Shown here piece after piece: positions 1 through 7,762 of a stretch of 32,848 bases of DNA. The position numbers were made by a program, and so were the translations under genes. Each line of letters begins with the position of its first letter. Position 1 is the stretch's first letter. This DNA comes from a virus: positions 1-32,848 of the IMG/VR virus record IMGVR_UViG_3300022686_000019. One strand, 5' to 3'. Below the pieces are notes generated by a model, which did no database searches, had not been told where the DNA came from, and saw nothing but the letters and a program-made list of their open reading frames with translations.

Positions 1-528
1 TGGGAGCGTATACGATCAATTGACTTTGGTGCTGATAAACCTTTCTGCTGTGCTTGGTGGGCGTTTGACTATGATCGGCGGATGTATTGCTATAGGTACA
101 TTTATATGACCATGCGCACGGTGAGGGCGCACTCCAAGCAAATAAACGAATTATCTAAGGGTGAGTACATCCTTACAACAGTGTGCGACCATGACCTTGA
201 GGACAGGATGACACTTGAAGAGAATGGTATACCGAACGAAGCAGCATATAAGCCGATATTGTATGGTATCAATAAGTGCAATGAACGGTTTGCTGTGTCT
301 GAAATTGACGATTTGCCAAGAATCTTTATAGTGGAAGATTCCTTGGTGGAAATAGACGAACGTTTGCAAAGGAATAAGCAGCCATATAGGGGTGAGCAGG
401 AGTTTGATCTATATGTCTGGAGTAATAAGGCCAAAGAAGCACCAGTTGACGCTCACAACCACTTTATAGATCAATTGCGTTATGCGGTGGTGTGGGAAGA
501 TGGTAATACGTTTAGATGGGTAGGATAG
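1..528 (+). CDS. Terminase large subunit, C-terminal nuclease domain (5' end outside window)
   Basis: The reading frame is open from the first base and ends at TAG 526-528, so the ATPase domain lies upstream of the window. The visible 175 residues look like the RNase H-like nuclease of TerL, which cuts concatemeric DNA during packaging. An early SIDFG strand carries the first acidic metal ligand. A CDHDLEDR segment followed by a G-I-P turn fits the second acidic site, and the terminal DAHNHFIDQLRYAV motif carries the conserved Asp near the C-terminus. A portal gene follows shortly downstream, as expected. Family assignment is by motif reading; the packaging type (cos, pac) cannot be told from this fragment. 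Confidence 0.85.
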   Translation, partial: WERIRSIDFGADKPFCCAWWAFDYDRRMYCYRYIYMTMRTVRAHSKQINELSKGEYILTTVCDHDLEDRMTLEENGIPNEAAYKPILYGINKCNERFAVSEIDDLPRIFIVEDSLVEIDERLQRNKQPYRGEQEFDLYVWSNKAKEAPVDAHNHFIDQLRYAVVWEDGNTFRWVG

Positions 529-539
529 GAGAAAAAACT

Positions 540-587
540 ATGGGAATTAGTGCCGAGGTGTTAACTGATGCTGAAATTGGCTTTTGA
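540..587 (+). CDS. Possible 15-aa leader ORF, or 5' part of a frameshifted gene
   Basis: An AGGAG at 527-531, overlapping the terminase stop, lies 8 nt before ATG 540. This is the best ribosome binding site in the interval. The frame reads MGISAEVLTDAEIGF and stops at TGA 585-587. The stop is preceded by TTT within a TTTT run, so a +1 slip of the Phe-tRNA would re-pair perfectly and join the frame of the next Cys-rich protein. It may therefore be a leader peptide, a programmed frameshift, or a single-base assembly error in the T run. The sequence alone cannot decide. Confidence 0.35.
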   Translation: MGISAEVLTDAEIGF

Positions 588-798
588 GGGAATTATGGGA
601 ATTATGGATGTAACCGCTCAAGGTTTGATTAAAACGTTGGATGTGGAAAATTGCTCATCTTGTGGAGGTGCTCATATAGGTATGCTATTCTACGCAACCG
701 ACAATGCGCCTAAAGGTTATACGCATAAAGGCATGTGTCCAATTACGCAAAGAACTATATGGCAGTGTGAGGTCAAAGATGAGTCAGCCAGCAAATAA
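568..798 (+). CDS. Small Cys-rich protein, possible zinc-binding
   Basis: This frame encodes up to 76 residues with a CSSCGG pair followed by two later cysteines (KGMCPIT and WQCEV). The CxxC...C...C spacing suggests a small zinc ribbon. The start is uncertain. ATG 568 has GAGGTG at 555-560; ATG 595 has GAGGG four bases upstream; ATG 604 is also in frame. A frameshifted start from ATG 540 is possible as well (see the leader ORF). It lies between terminase and portal and overlaps the portal start by 20 nt, so it is co-translated with the virion genes. Its function is not recognised. Confidence 0.6.
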   Translation: MLKLAFEGIMGIMDVTAQGLIKTLDVENCSSCGGAHIGMLFYATDNAPKGYTHKGMCPITQRTIWQCEVKDESASK

Positions 799-2593
799 TA
801 TGGTTTTTGCCAACGGCACTGTGCCTATATACTCCAAGTACACCCCAGTGAAGCGTGCTATGCAAAAGTTGGAAATTGGTCCAAATTCTGCGTTTTCTCC
901 GTTGTATAGGGATAGCCAGAACTTGATGCCTGGTGGAGATGTTACTGTCAGTCTACATAGGTGGATTAGGGAAGTTGTTGACAGGACTCCGCCATATAGA
1001 CCAGACAATCGCACACGTGATTTATGGTTACAAGCTTGGCGTTATAGGGAATCCCACATAGCATCGGCATTGAATCAAATCTGTATGTTGTATGCTAATC
1101 GTGGTTGGACACTTGTTGGTGGTCGTAACCAGGTGCGCAAATTTGTGGGTAGGCTGCATGATAGTGCTTGGAGTAAGGGTTGGCGCCATATGACCAAGGT
1201 AGCAGCCCTATCGTTCTTGACTACTGACATGTGCTCAGTATTGGAAGTGGAACGCGAGCAGGACGTGACATATGATCCTGAAGGTAATGTGTTGGTTGCC
1301 CCTATGGTGCGTTTGAACCCTATTGATCCTGCTCGCTGCCGGCTGATAAAGCAACCGTACATGTTACCTGGTACGGATAGACAGTGGTGGAGTAGTTTGA
1401 ATTACAACGGGCATAATTTGTTTGACTGGGACTATATACGCACATCCTCAATGCCAACTGATATGGATGGTTACATGGGGTTGGGCTTTTGCGCACTATC
1501 GCGTGCCATTGAAGTTGTTAAGCTGCTAGAATACCTCGTGCGTCACGATCAAGAAGAAATGGATTCCGAGATGCCTGACGGTTTGCTGATACTCACAAAC
1601 ATAGCGGAGCATCAGTGGCGCTCGGTTATGAAAGTGCGTAAAGAGGAAATGTCAGCAAAAGAGCGCAAACGCTATGGTGGCCTGGAGGTACTAGCAGGTG
1701 GTGGTCAATTCGGCGCAGCTGACGCCAAATTATTGGCTTTAAGCCAGTTACCTGTAGGCATGAACAGAAGGGAATTTATTGATGCGTGCATGTATGCTAT
1801 ATGTGCTGCACTAGGATTTGACCCGGCAGAGATTTGGCCTATAAATGCTGGGGTGTTGGGCAGAGGTAATGAAACCAAGATACAGCACGAAAAGACAATG
1901 GGCAAAGGTGTTGAAGACTTCCCATTATCCCTACAAGAGCGAATTCAAAGAGAGATGCCTGACAATATTCATTATGAAATGGAAGAGCGTGACGAGCAAG
2001 GTGAAGCTACTGTATTGGAGAATTTGAAATTAGCTGCTGAAATTATACAGATAATGGCTAATACTAAAGCACCATCAAGTGTTGGGAATGAAGCACCGCC
2101 ACAATTGGAACAATTTGTTCAACGTGCGCAATTCTGGGGTGCTATGAAGCGTGCGTTGGATGGTGAGGATGGTGAGGATGGTGACATCACCAACCCACTC
2201 AACCTACCACCTGCTGAGCCTAAAGAGCCACCGTTATTAACTAGGGATGAAATAAGGATGCTTTGGGCTGATAAGGGGTTGATACCTACGGAGTGGACTG
2301 AGCAAGAAGAAGATATGCTTGCTACTGATGAGGCAATATTACGTCATACACGCCAACGGGTGCTATCTCTGCCGGCAGTGCGCAGATCGTGCGAAACATT
2401 CTGGAATGAACCCATTATAATGCATCGTTATAGGGGAGTATTGGGTGATACTGAACAGATGTTATGGGAATCCGGTCACGATGCCATGAAGCGTCAAACC
2501 TGGCAGCTAAATAGGGTGATGTATAAAGATAAGCACGTGACATTATCTACAGATGATATGGTGCAATACGGCAAGGAATATCTGCGTGATTGA
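779..2593 (+). CDS. Portal protein
   Basis: This 604-residue protein follows the terminase and precedes head genes, the usual place of the portal: the dodecameric ring at the capsid vertex through which DNA passes. Fitting portal-family features are the N-terminal helical and wing region (RTRDLWLQAWRYRESHIAS) and a stretch near residues 365-400 with lGFDPAEIWP, a Gly-rich turn and ETKIQHEK, then helices rich in charged residues. Start choice: ATG 779 has GAGG at 768-771, whereas an upstream in-frame ATG at 704 lies inside the previous gene and lacks an SD. The C-terminal 100 residues are acidic and Trp-rich. The gene overlaps the next one by 8 nt. Confidence 0.85.
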   Translation: MSQPANNMVFANGTVPIYSKYTPVKRAMQKLEIGPNSAFSPLYRDSQNLMPGGDVTVSLHRWIREVVDRTPPYRPDNRTRDLWLQAWRYRESHIASALNQICMLYANRGWTLVGGRNQVRKFVGRLHDSAWSKGWRHMTKVAALSFLTTDMCSVLEVEREQDVTYDPEGNVLVAPMVRLNPIDPARCRLIKQPYMLPGTDRQWWSSLNYNGHNLFDWDYIRTSSMPTDMDGYMGLGFCALSRAIEVVKLLEYLVRHDQEEMDSEMPDGLLILTNIAEHQWRSVMKVRKEEMSAKERKRYGGLEVLAGGGQFGAADAKLLALSQLPVGMNRREFIDACMYAICAALGFDPAEIWPINAGVLGRGNETKIQHEKTMGKGVEDFPLSLQERIQREMPDNIHYEMEERDEQGEATVLENLKLAAEIIQIMANTKAPSSVGNEAPPQLEQFVQRAQFWGAMKRALDGEDGEDGDITNPLNLPPAEPKEPPLLTRDEIRMLWADKGLIPTEWTEQEEDMLATDEAILRHTRQRVLSLPAVRRSCETFWNEPIIMHRYRGVLGDTEQMLWESGHDAMKRQTWQLNRVMYKDKHVTLSTDDMVQYGKEYLRD

Positions 2594-3395
2594 TATACTG
2601 ATGACACAATACGCGAATCAGGGTGGTGTGCTGCGAACGAATATGGACGCTTATTCTGTTGGGCGTATGCTTAGCTGGCGTAATAAGCTTTATGCTCAGT
2701 TATTGCCGCAAGATAAGTCATTGGCTTACAGTATGTTTATAGCCAGAGCCATAGAATCTGATTTGGACTCATTCCAAAATGCTATGGAAAATATCATAGT
2801 TGCTAGATTGGGCAACATAATGGACCAGACAGAATTTACCCAACGCCTCATCAACTTAACACTGGCGGCACATATTAAAGCCATCACAGAAGGTTCTGAA
2901 TTAGGGTTGAATGAGTCGTATGCTGCACTGGTGGATCATAGTTTGGAATCTGGTGGGGATGCGGATATAATAGGATTGGATTTATATGACGCGATACCGC
3001 TATTCGACTTAGCCGATGCTCTGACCAAGTCCATTGATGCCATGATAACAAACCCAGCGCAAGAATTGGCCTCAATAATCCAAAAGCTGGCATTTGGTGA
3101 ACGTGCCAAGAGGATTGTGATGTGGATTACATCTGTGTTGGGGTCATACACGTTAGGGCAGTTATACCTTCCCGATGATGTATTACTACAGTGGTTAGCA
3201 TCTATACTGAAGCAAAATTGTAGACTGTGCCAACTACTAGATGGTCAAGTGCATTATGTGGTGGATTGGAGAAATTGGTATAAGTCAACGAACTTGAAAC
3301 CGCAAAGTCACGATCTCGATTGTGGTGGATGGCAATGTGGCTGTATATACATCAAAACATTAGATAATCCAAGTGGGTTACTGCCTCTTGGGTAG
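2586..3395 (+). CDS. MuF-like minor head (head morphogenesis) protein
   Basis: A 269-residue protein directly after the portal. GTG 2586 is chosen because AAGGA (2573-2577) lies exactly 8 nt upstream; the ATG at 2601 has no SD. Most of the protein is helical. The C-terminus, about residues 211-254, has the arrangement seen at the end of many phage minor head proteins: NCRLCQLLDGQVHY, then a histidine segment, then DCGGWQCGC. This looks like a metal-binding cluster. Minor head proteins of this class are packaged in the head next to the portal. The assignment rests on position and the Cys/His pattern, not on full-length similarity. Confidence 0.6.
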   Translation: MIDILMTQYANQGGVLRTNMDAYSVGRMLSWRNKLYAQLLPQDKSLAYSMFIARAIESDLDSFQNAMENIIVARLGNIMDQTEFTQRLINLTLAAHIKAITEGSELGLNESYAALVDHSLESGGDADIIGLDLYDAIPLFDLADALTKSIDAMITNPAQELASIIQKLAFGERAKRIVMWITSVLGSYTLGQLYLPDDVLLQWLASILKQNCRLCQLLDGQVHYVVDWRNWYKSTNLKPQSHDLDCGGWQCGCIYIKTLDNPSGLLPLG

Positions 3396-3410
3396 ATTGG
3401 AGAGTGGTAT

Positions 3411-4913
3411 ATGAGTTTTAGTGATTTTAAGGAATTTCTATTTGGGAAATCCCAAAAGCGTGCGCTGAATTTGGATGATTTGTTTTGGGATGTATACGAC
3501 CAAATGGAAGTTTCCTATCCAGGATTGTGGCTTATCAACCTTTTTGTGGACCAAGCAGGTGACGTATTTGCATTGGCTAGTAATGGCAGCAACAAGCTTA
3601 AGCTCAGTGTGACATTAGGTACTGGTGATACGGTCATGCTAGGTGAGCCAATGGAAGTAGTTCAAGAATTCCTGCCGGTCCAACGTAATAATATGGTTGC
3701 TAAGACCAACACACAAATTTTGCGCACAAAGGGTGATTTAGCCGGTTGGTTATCGGTGTCTGCTACGGCACTAGTGAATCGTGATGGGGCAATAGATAGT
3801 CGTGACCTATTTGACTCATTCGTGAATTTTGCCGATAAGACTGGATTCTACCCAATCAGAACGTTTTATCATATGTATGACGAGTCCATATACTCTGGCC
3901 AGAGTCATGTACTGCTACGTGTAGGTAATTGTTACGTGACGGCTGGTACATATTTTGGGGATTCAGACTTTGCCCAAGCTGAAATTCGTGCGTTCTCCAA
4001 AAATCCAGATATGTGGGGAGAATCTATTGGATTTTTGCCAACGGCCAGACCGCAGACCTTGGCGACTCGTGATTGGGTTATTCCTGTATACACTGAAGGA
4101 ATTAACTTTGAAATTTCAACATTACCCGAACCAGAGGCAAGTAGCTGGTTCACTAGCCCAAGTATAATGGAGGTAAGAACTATGGGACAGCAAGACATGG
4201 ATGCAATGCTAGTACGTCAAAAAAAGGCAATGGCCCAACTTTTCGAGATTGATGAGGCAGCAGTTGAAGAACGCTTGCAACGCACAGCAGGCGTGGTTAA
4301 TGGTATTATAGAGCAAAATGGGTTAATGACCCGTAGCGACGCCAATACTCAGCCGGCAGATGGGCAACCGCAGGCTCAAACCCAGCCTCAAGGCCAAACA
4401 CCGCAAAGTGTTGCCCAAGAAGTAGTGGCTACAACTCAAGATTTGCTAAATGGTGATAATACGGTTGGTCAATTGGCCGTTGCTGTTGAGAATCGCATGC
4501 AGCAGTTGGCTGATGCATTTCAAAGCAATATGGCAGAATTTAGAACGGCCAATCAGGCCACCAATGTGCAAATTGTGGAGGCATTGGAAGGTATTACCCA
4601 ACGTGTTACTGCCATAGAGCAAAATCTCACCACACGTCAACAGTTTGCACAAAGTCAGCCGCGTGCGTATGCTAATGGTGGCGGTGGAGGATTCTCCCCA
4701 GTGCGTCAGCGTGCCGGTTTGCAAGCAGGTACTGCAATCCCGACATTGGCCCAAACTTTGGATACTAGTGGGGTGAAGATTCCCGATAACATCCAACCTG
4801 TCACGCACGTTAATGCTACTGCTCCAGGGCAACCTGTTGATGCAACTGCTAGTTTGTTACAGGCCGATTTAAGTGCAAATAAACTTGATGCTTGGAATCC
4901 TGTAGGTAAATAA
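3411..4913 (+). CDS. Prohead maturation protease with C-terminal scaffold region
   Basis: 500 residues. An N-terminal domain (about 20-95) is followed by a protease-like domain (about 110-250). SVSATALVNRDG begins it, TFYHMYD gives a candidate catalytic His154, and WGESIGF gives a candidate nucleophile Ser205, resembling the H...GxSxGF layout of HK97/U35-type prohead proteases. The domain closes with INFEISTLPEPEASS, like the EiS-x-P-A ending of that family. From residue 258 the protein becomes scaffold-like: charged helices, a Gln/Pro-rich linker (about 305-330), a probable coiled coil (about 357-407) and a Gly-rich tail. It lies just before the capsid gene. GGAG lies 8-9 nt before ATG 3411. 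The protease would act inside the prohead on scaffold and capsid. Confidence 0.75.
   Translation: MSFSDFKEFLFGKSQKRALNLDDLFWDVYDQMEVSYPGLWLINLFVDQAGDVFALASNGSNKLKLSVTLGTGDTVMLGEPMEVVQEFLPVQRNNMVAKTNTQILRTKGDLAGWLSVSATALVNRDGAIDSRDLFDSFVNFADKTGFYPIRTFYHMYDESIYSGQSHVLLRVGNCYVTAGTYFGDSDFAQAEIRAFSKNPDMWGESIGFLPTARPQTLATRDWVIPVYTEGINFEISTLPEPEASSWFTSPSIMEVRTMGQQDMDAMLVRQKKAMAQLFEIDEAAVEERLQRTAGVVNGIIEQNGLMTRSDANTQPADGQPQAQTQPQGQTPQSVAQEVVATTQDLLNGDNTVGQLAVAVENRMQQLADAFQSNMAEFRTANQATNVQIVEALEGITQRVTAIEQNLTTRQQFAQSQPRAYANGGGGGFSPVRQRAGLQAGTAIPTLAQTLDTSGVKIPDNIQPVTHVNATAPGQPVDATASLLQADLSANKLDAWNPVGK
4169..4174 (+). promoter_or_regulatory. Internal ribosome binding site inside the protease gene
   Basis: GGAGGT lies 7 nt before ATG 4182, which is in frame with the protease ORF (codon 258). 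It is the strongest SD-ATG pair in the head block and sits exactly at the border between protease-like and scaffold-like sequence. Confidence 0.65.
4182..4913 (+). CDS. Scaffolding protein from internal in-frame start
   Basis: A 243-residue product beginning MGQQDMDAML is predicted from ATG 4182, in the same frame and with the same stop as the protease-scaffold protein. The internal start has a consensus SD and good spacing. The sequence is acidic-helical, then Gln/Pro-rich, then a predicted coiled coil and a disordered Gly-rich tail, all typical of scaffolds. This mirrors lambda C/Nu3, where the scaffold is translated from within the protease gene. The separate product is inferred from the RBS, not demonstrated. 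Confidence 0.65.
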   Translation: MGQQDMDAMLVRQKKAMAQLFEIDEAAVEERLQRTAGVVNGIIEQNGLMTRSDANTQPADGQPQAQTQPQGQTPQSVAQEVVATTQDLLNGDNTVGQLAVAVENRMQQLADAFQSNMAEFRTANQATNVQIVEALEGITQRVTAIEQNLTTRQQFAQSQPRAYANGGGGGFSPVRQRAGLQAGTAIPTLAQTLDTSGVKIPDNIQPVTHVNATAPGQPVDATASLLQADLSANKLDAWNPVGK

Positions 4914-4951
4914 ATACTGACTTATTTTATGTAGAAATGGAGAGAATCACT

Positions 4952-6544
4952 ATGTATCTAAGACCAAGAACACCAGGTGGACTCCCACCAGGTATGCTAC
5001 CAAGATATAATCATTTGGGTGGTGTACCGTATATGCCTGGTGGGGTTGCCGCAGTGCAACAAGCTTATGCCGGTTATGGCATGAATCAACAGCAGGCAGG
5101 ATTCATGCCTAATCCCATGATGTATCAGCAGGGTGCGTTACCGGATCATCAATTTACTGTGTCGCCTCAACAGCAGGCAGCCTTACAAATGCAACAAATT
5201 CAGGCCCAACAGCAGCAAATGGGTTTGGGAGCAGTCCAACGTCATGCTGATCTATCTGTATCGGCGGCAGCCAGTCCGTTCGGCTGTTGTAATTATTTTG
5301 ATTTGTGCACGGAGGACATTTTTGCCCTCACGTTCGCAGGTCAATTAGGGTTATTGGATGCTATGGGTTTTGAACCTACAGATAATTGTTATGAATCTGT
5401 GGAATTCTTGACCTATAATCGTCCAGCGTTTGTTGATGGTAGCGCCACTGTAGGACACCTCAGCAATCCTTGTTTACCGCCAGCCGGTATTGACTATGGC
5501 CTTGGGAAAATCAGTGTTGAGGATTTTGGCCTTTATGGTCGAACGTCCAAAACCAGAAACATTCTCAAGCCAGAACGTCGTTGCCAAAGCCAGCCGTTGT
5601 ATCGTCTCAACGGCCAACGCATCATGTCGGAAAATGAATGGGACATGATTCTGACTATGGGTGTCTTGCTTGATGACATCCGCCGTGACCTGATTACTGG
5701 CGATGCCACCACACCAGGTCAATTTGATGGCCTGGAAAGGTGGGTGACTAATACATATACGGATGAGATTCTCAACAGTTTGGTGGTAGATTGGAACGGC
5801 AACGATATGAATGGGACAGGTGGTGGAGCCATTACCTGGAACGGCAACCCTATGGTAGGTAGCCCCAATTTGGTTGATTTGCTGTTGGACGCTAATACAC
5901 AAATCAACCAACGAATCTCCTGGTCACCGGCATTGCAATCGCAGAATTTGCGTTTAGGGCAGAAATTCCTTCTGATGCCTTACAATGCAATTCGTTGCCT
6001 GTTGGACTTCTACACTTGCTGGAGCGTTTGTGGATCAGGCCAAACGGTTGATAGTGTTGATTTACGCTCTTTAGAGGCCAGACAGTTTCGACAAGACCTT
6101 AACGGTGGCTTGTTTGGTTTTGGCTTCATCGAGCTGGATGGGGAGGTCATTCCCATCCTACCTTACGACTGGTCATTGATTAAAGGTCCAACGACCTTTG
6201 ACATGTATTTGATCACTGTTGGTGTTGGTGCCATGCGCTTTTGGCGTGGTCAATTTCTTAGTGCTGAAGCTGCTTTGCAACGGTATTTATCAGATGACAG
6301 TGCTGGTCTACAAGAATTCATGCCTATGGACCAGGGACGTGTGCTGGTGAAGAAAGTCACTGATGAACTATGCCGTGCTATGCACTTGTGGATGAGTTTG
6401 CGCTTGTTTTGTACTGCACCTTGGGCGCAGGTGCGAATTGCGGATGCAGTTTGTAGACGGCCACTTGGCTTCATCAGCCCTGATCCGTTGCAGACTTCGT
6501 ATTACCCGCAAAAAACCTTCAATAGTGCTACGTGCCCGGCATAA
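4952..6544 (+). CDS. Major capsid protein (HK97-type)
   Basis: 530 residues, placed directly after the protease/scaffold gene. ATG 4952 is chosen because GGAGAG lies 7-8 nt upstream; an in-frame ATG at 4937 overlaps this SD. Residues 1 to about 100 are low-complexity, rich in Pro, Gln, Met and Gly, and look like a removable N-terminal (delta-like) region. The body contains segments expected of HK97-fold coats: a helical region with NGQRIMSENEWDMILTMG, the LITGDATTPGQFDGLERW loop, and a C-terminal half ending in LGFISPDPLQT. High Cys content (for example FGCCNYFDLC) is unusual. Identification is mainly positional plus the GD...qfdGL motif. Confidence 0.8.
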   Translation: MYLRPRTPGGLPPGMLPRYNHLGGVPYMPGGVAAVQQAYAGYGMNQQQAGFMPNPMMYQQGALPDHQFTVSPQQQAALQMQQIQAQQQQMGLGAVQRHADLSVSAAASPFGCCNYFDLCTEDIFALTFAGQLGLLDAMGFEPTDNCYESVEFLTYNRPAFVDGSATVGHLSNPCLPPAGIDYGLGKISVEDFGLYGRTSKTRNILKPERRCQSQPLYRLNGQRIMSENEWDMILTMGVLLDDIRRDLITGDATTPGQFDGLERWVTNTYTDEILNSLVVDWNGNDMNGTGGGAITWNGNPMVGSPNLVDLLLDANTQINQRISWSPALQSQNLRLGQKFLLMPYNAIRCLLDFYTCWSVCGSGQTVDSVDLRSLEARQFRQDLNGGLFGFGFIELDGEVIPILPYDWSLIKGPTTFDMYLITVGVGAMRFWRGQFLSAEAALQRYLSDDSAGLQEFMPMDQGRVLVKKVTDELCRAMHLWMSLRLFCTAPWAQVRIADAVCRRPLGFISPDPLQTSYYPQKTFNSATCPA

Positions 6545-6571
6545 CACTGTAGTGCTGATATAGGAGATGTG

Positions 6572-7750
6572 ATGAATATTGCTGTGGTGGGGTTAGGTAA
6601 TTTAGGTTGGCAAGTTGCACAATTCTATGCCCAGGCATCGGTTAACTATAACGTGTATGGTTATGATGTTGACCAGGACAGGTTGGCAAGCCTCAGAGCG
6701 CAAGCAAGTCCGGTGCATATATGTGACTCACTGGAGGATTGCGTTGGCGTTTGCTCTGTTATAGTCATACTCGTTCCAGTCAAAATGTTGGGTGAGGATC
6801 AACCTGACTTGACTAAGCTGTATGCGGCAGTTGATGCTTTAGCGTTGTGCATGCCTGATGGCGCACTTGTTATCCTAGAATCCACCGTGCCCGTAGGCAC
6901 CACAGCAAATGTTCACCTAAGATTCAGAGAGTTAGGGGTTAACAAATTTAATCTGGCGTATAGCCCAGAGCGTGTTTCAGTTGATCGGGTCAAGCAGGGT
7001 ATGTTGGGGTGGCCAAAAGTCATCTCAGCAATATCCTTGCTTGGCCTAGATCGAGTAGAGCAGTTTTATACTGCATTGGGGTGTAATACACTGCGTATGA
7101 CATCTCCAGAGGCAGCCGAATTGGTGAAGATTGCTGAGGGAGTGTATAGGCAGGTGAATATAGGTATAGCATCAGAACTATCTGCGCTGGCCTATAAATT
7201 GCGCCTTAATTTTGATGAGATAAGAGCAGCGGCAAATAGTCAGCCTTATTGCAAGTTATTGACTCCAACGTTGGGTATAGATGGCTATTGCATACCGCTT
7301 TATTATAAATTCATAAATTCGCAACTAGGTTGGATGAGTCAAGAAGTAATATTGTTGAATAGGTCAGTAAGACTGTCTGACCTTTACACAGCATTGAGTG
7401 GATTTCAGGATAAGACGATTCTATTGCTGGGTATGGCTTATAGACCTAATGTGGCAGTTGTAGGTCAAAGCATAAGGGAAATTGCCGACATGTTGGCCTT
7501 GAATTGCAAGGAAATATTGGTTTGCGATCCGTTATTCTCTACGGAGGCGCGTGCTGAATTAGGCACTCCAATTAGACGTAAGGATTTACCCAAAACTGTT
7601 GATGCTATAATCATAGGTAGTTGGCACGATGTGTTCAAAGATGTCAAATTACCTGAGACACAAGCAGTATTGGACTGTCGATCAGCATTGACTGAAGACG
7701 CTAATTGGGCTAAAATCTTTGGGTCTAATGTGGTATACATACCAGCATAA
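6572..7750 (+). CDS. UDP-sugar (UDP-glucose/UDP-ManNAc type) dehydrogenase homologue
   Basis: 392 residues. The N-terminal Rossmann fold starts NIAVVGLGNLGW. Further family marks are LVILVPVKM-like strands, ILESTVPVGTT, NLAYSPERV and LLGMAYRPNVA. These enzymes oxidise the C6 hydroxyl of a nucleotide sugar to a uronate with two NAD+. Lys186 (ELVKI) and the thiohemiacetal Cys240 (GYCIP) are present. The position four after the Lys, normally Asn, is Gly190, and the position four after the Cys, normally Asp, is Tyr244. The usual GGHC is DGYC. Activity or substrate may therefore differ. AGGAG lies 5 nt before ATG 6572. A sugar dehydrogenase between capsid and connector genes is out of place and links to the glycosyltransferases that follow. 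Confidence 0.85.
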   Translation: MNIAVVGLGNLGWQVAQFYAQASVNYNVYGYDVDQDRLASLRAQASPVHICDSLEDCVGVCSVIVILVPVKMLGEDQPDLTKLYAAVDALALCMPDGALVILESTVPVGTTANVHLRFRELGVNKFNLAYSPERVSVDRVKQGMLGWPKVISAISLLGLDRVEQFYTALGCNTLRMTSPEAAELVKIAEGVYRQVNIGIASELSALAYKLRLNFDEIRAAANSQPYCKLLTPTLGIDGYCIPLYYKFINSQLGWMSQEVILLNRSVRLSDLYTALSGFQDKTILLLGMAYRPNVAVVGQSIREIADMLALNCKEILVCDPLFSTEARAELGTPIRRKDLPKTVDAIIIGSWHDVFKDVKLPETQAVLDCRSALTEDANWAKIFGSNVVYIPA

Positions 7751-7762
7751 TAGGAGTTATTT

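Noticed and set aside
102-434. Minus-strand open frame opposite the terminase end
   Set aside because: It lies fully opposite a well-supported terminase frame and has no SD or recognisable motif.
704-778. Longer N-terminus for the portal protein
   Set aside because: The ATG at 704 is inside the preceding gene without an SD, and the added residues look like a shadow of that gene; ATG 779 has GAGG at good spacing.
4446-4832. 128-codon minus-strand frame opposite the scaffold region
   Set aside because: A shadow of a Gln/Ala-rich coding frame; no SD and no family features.
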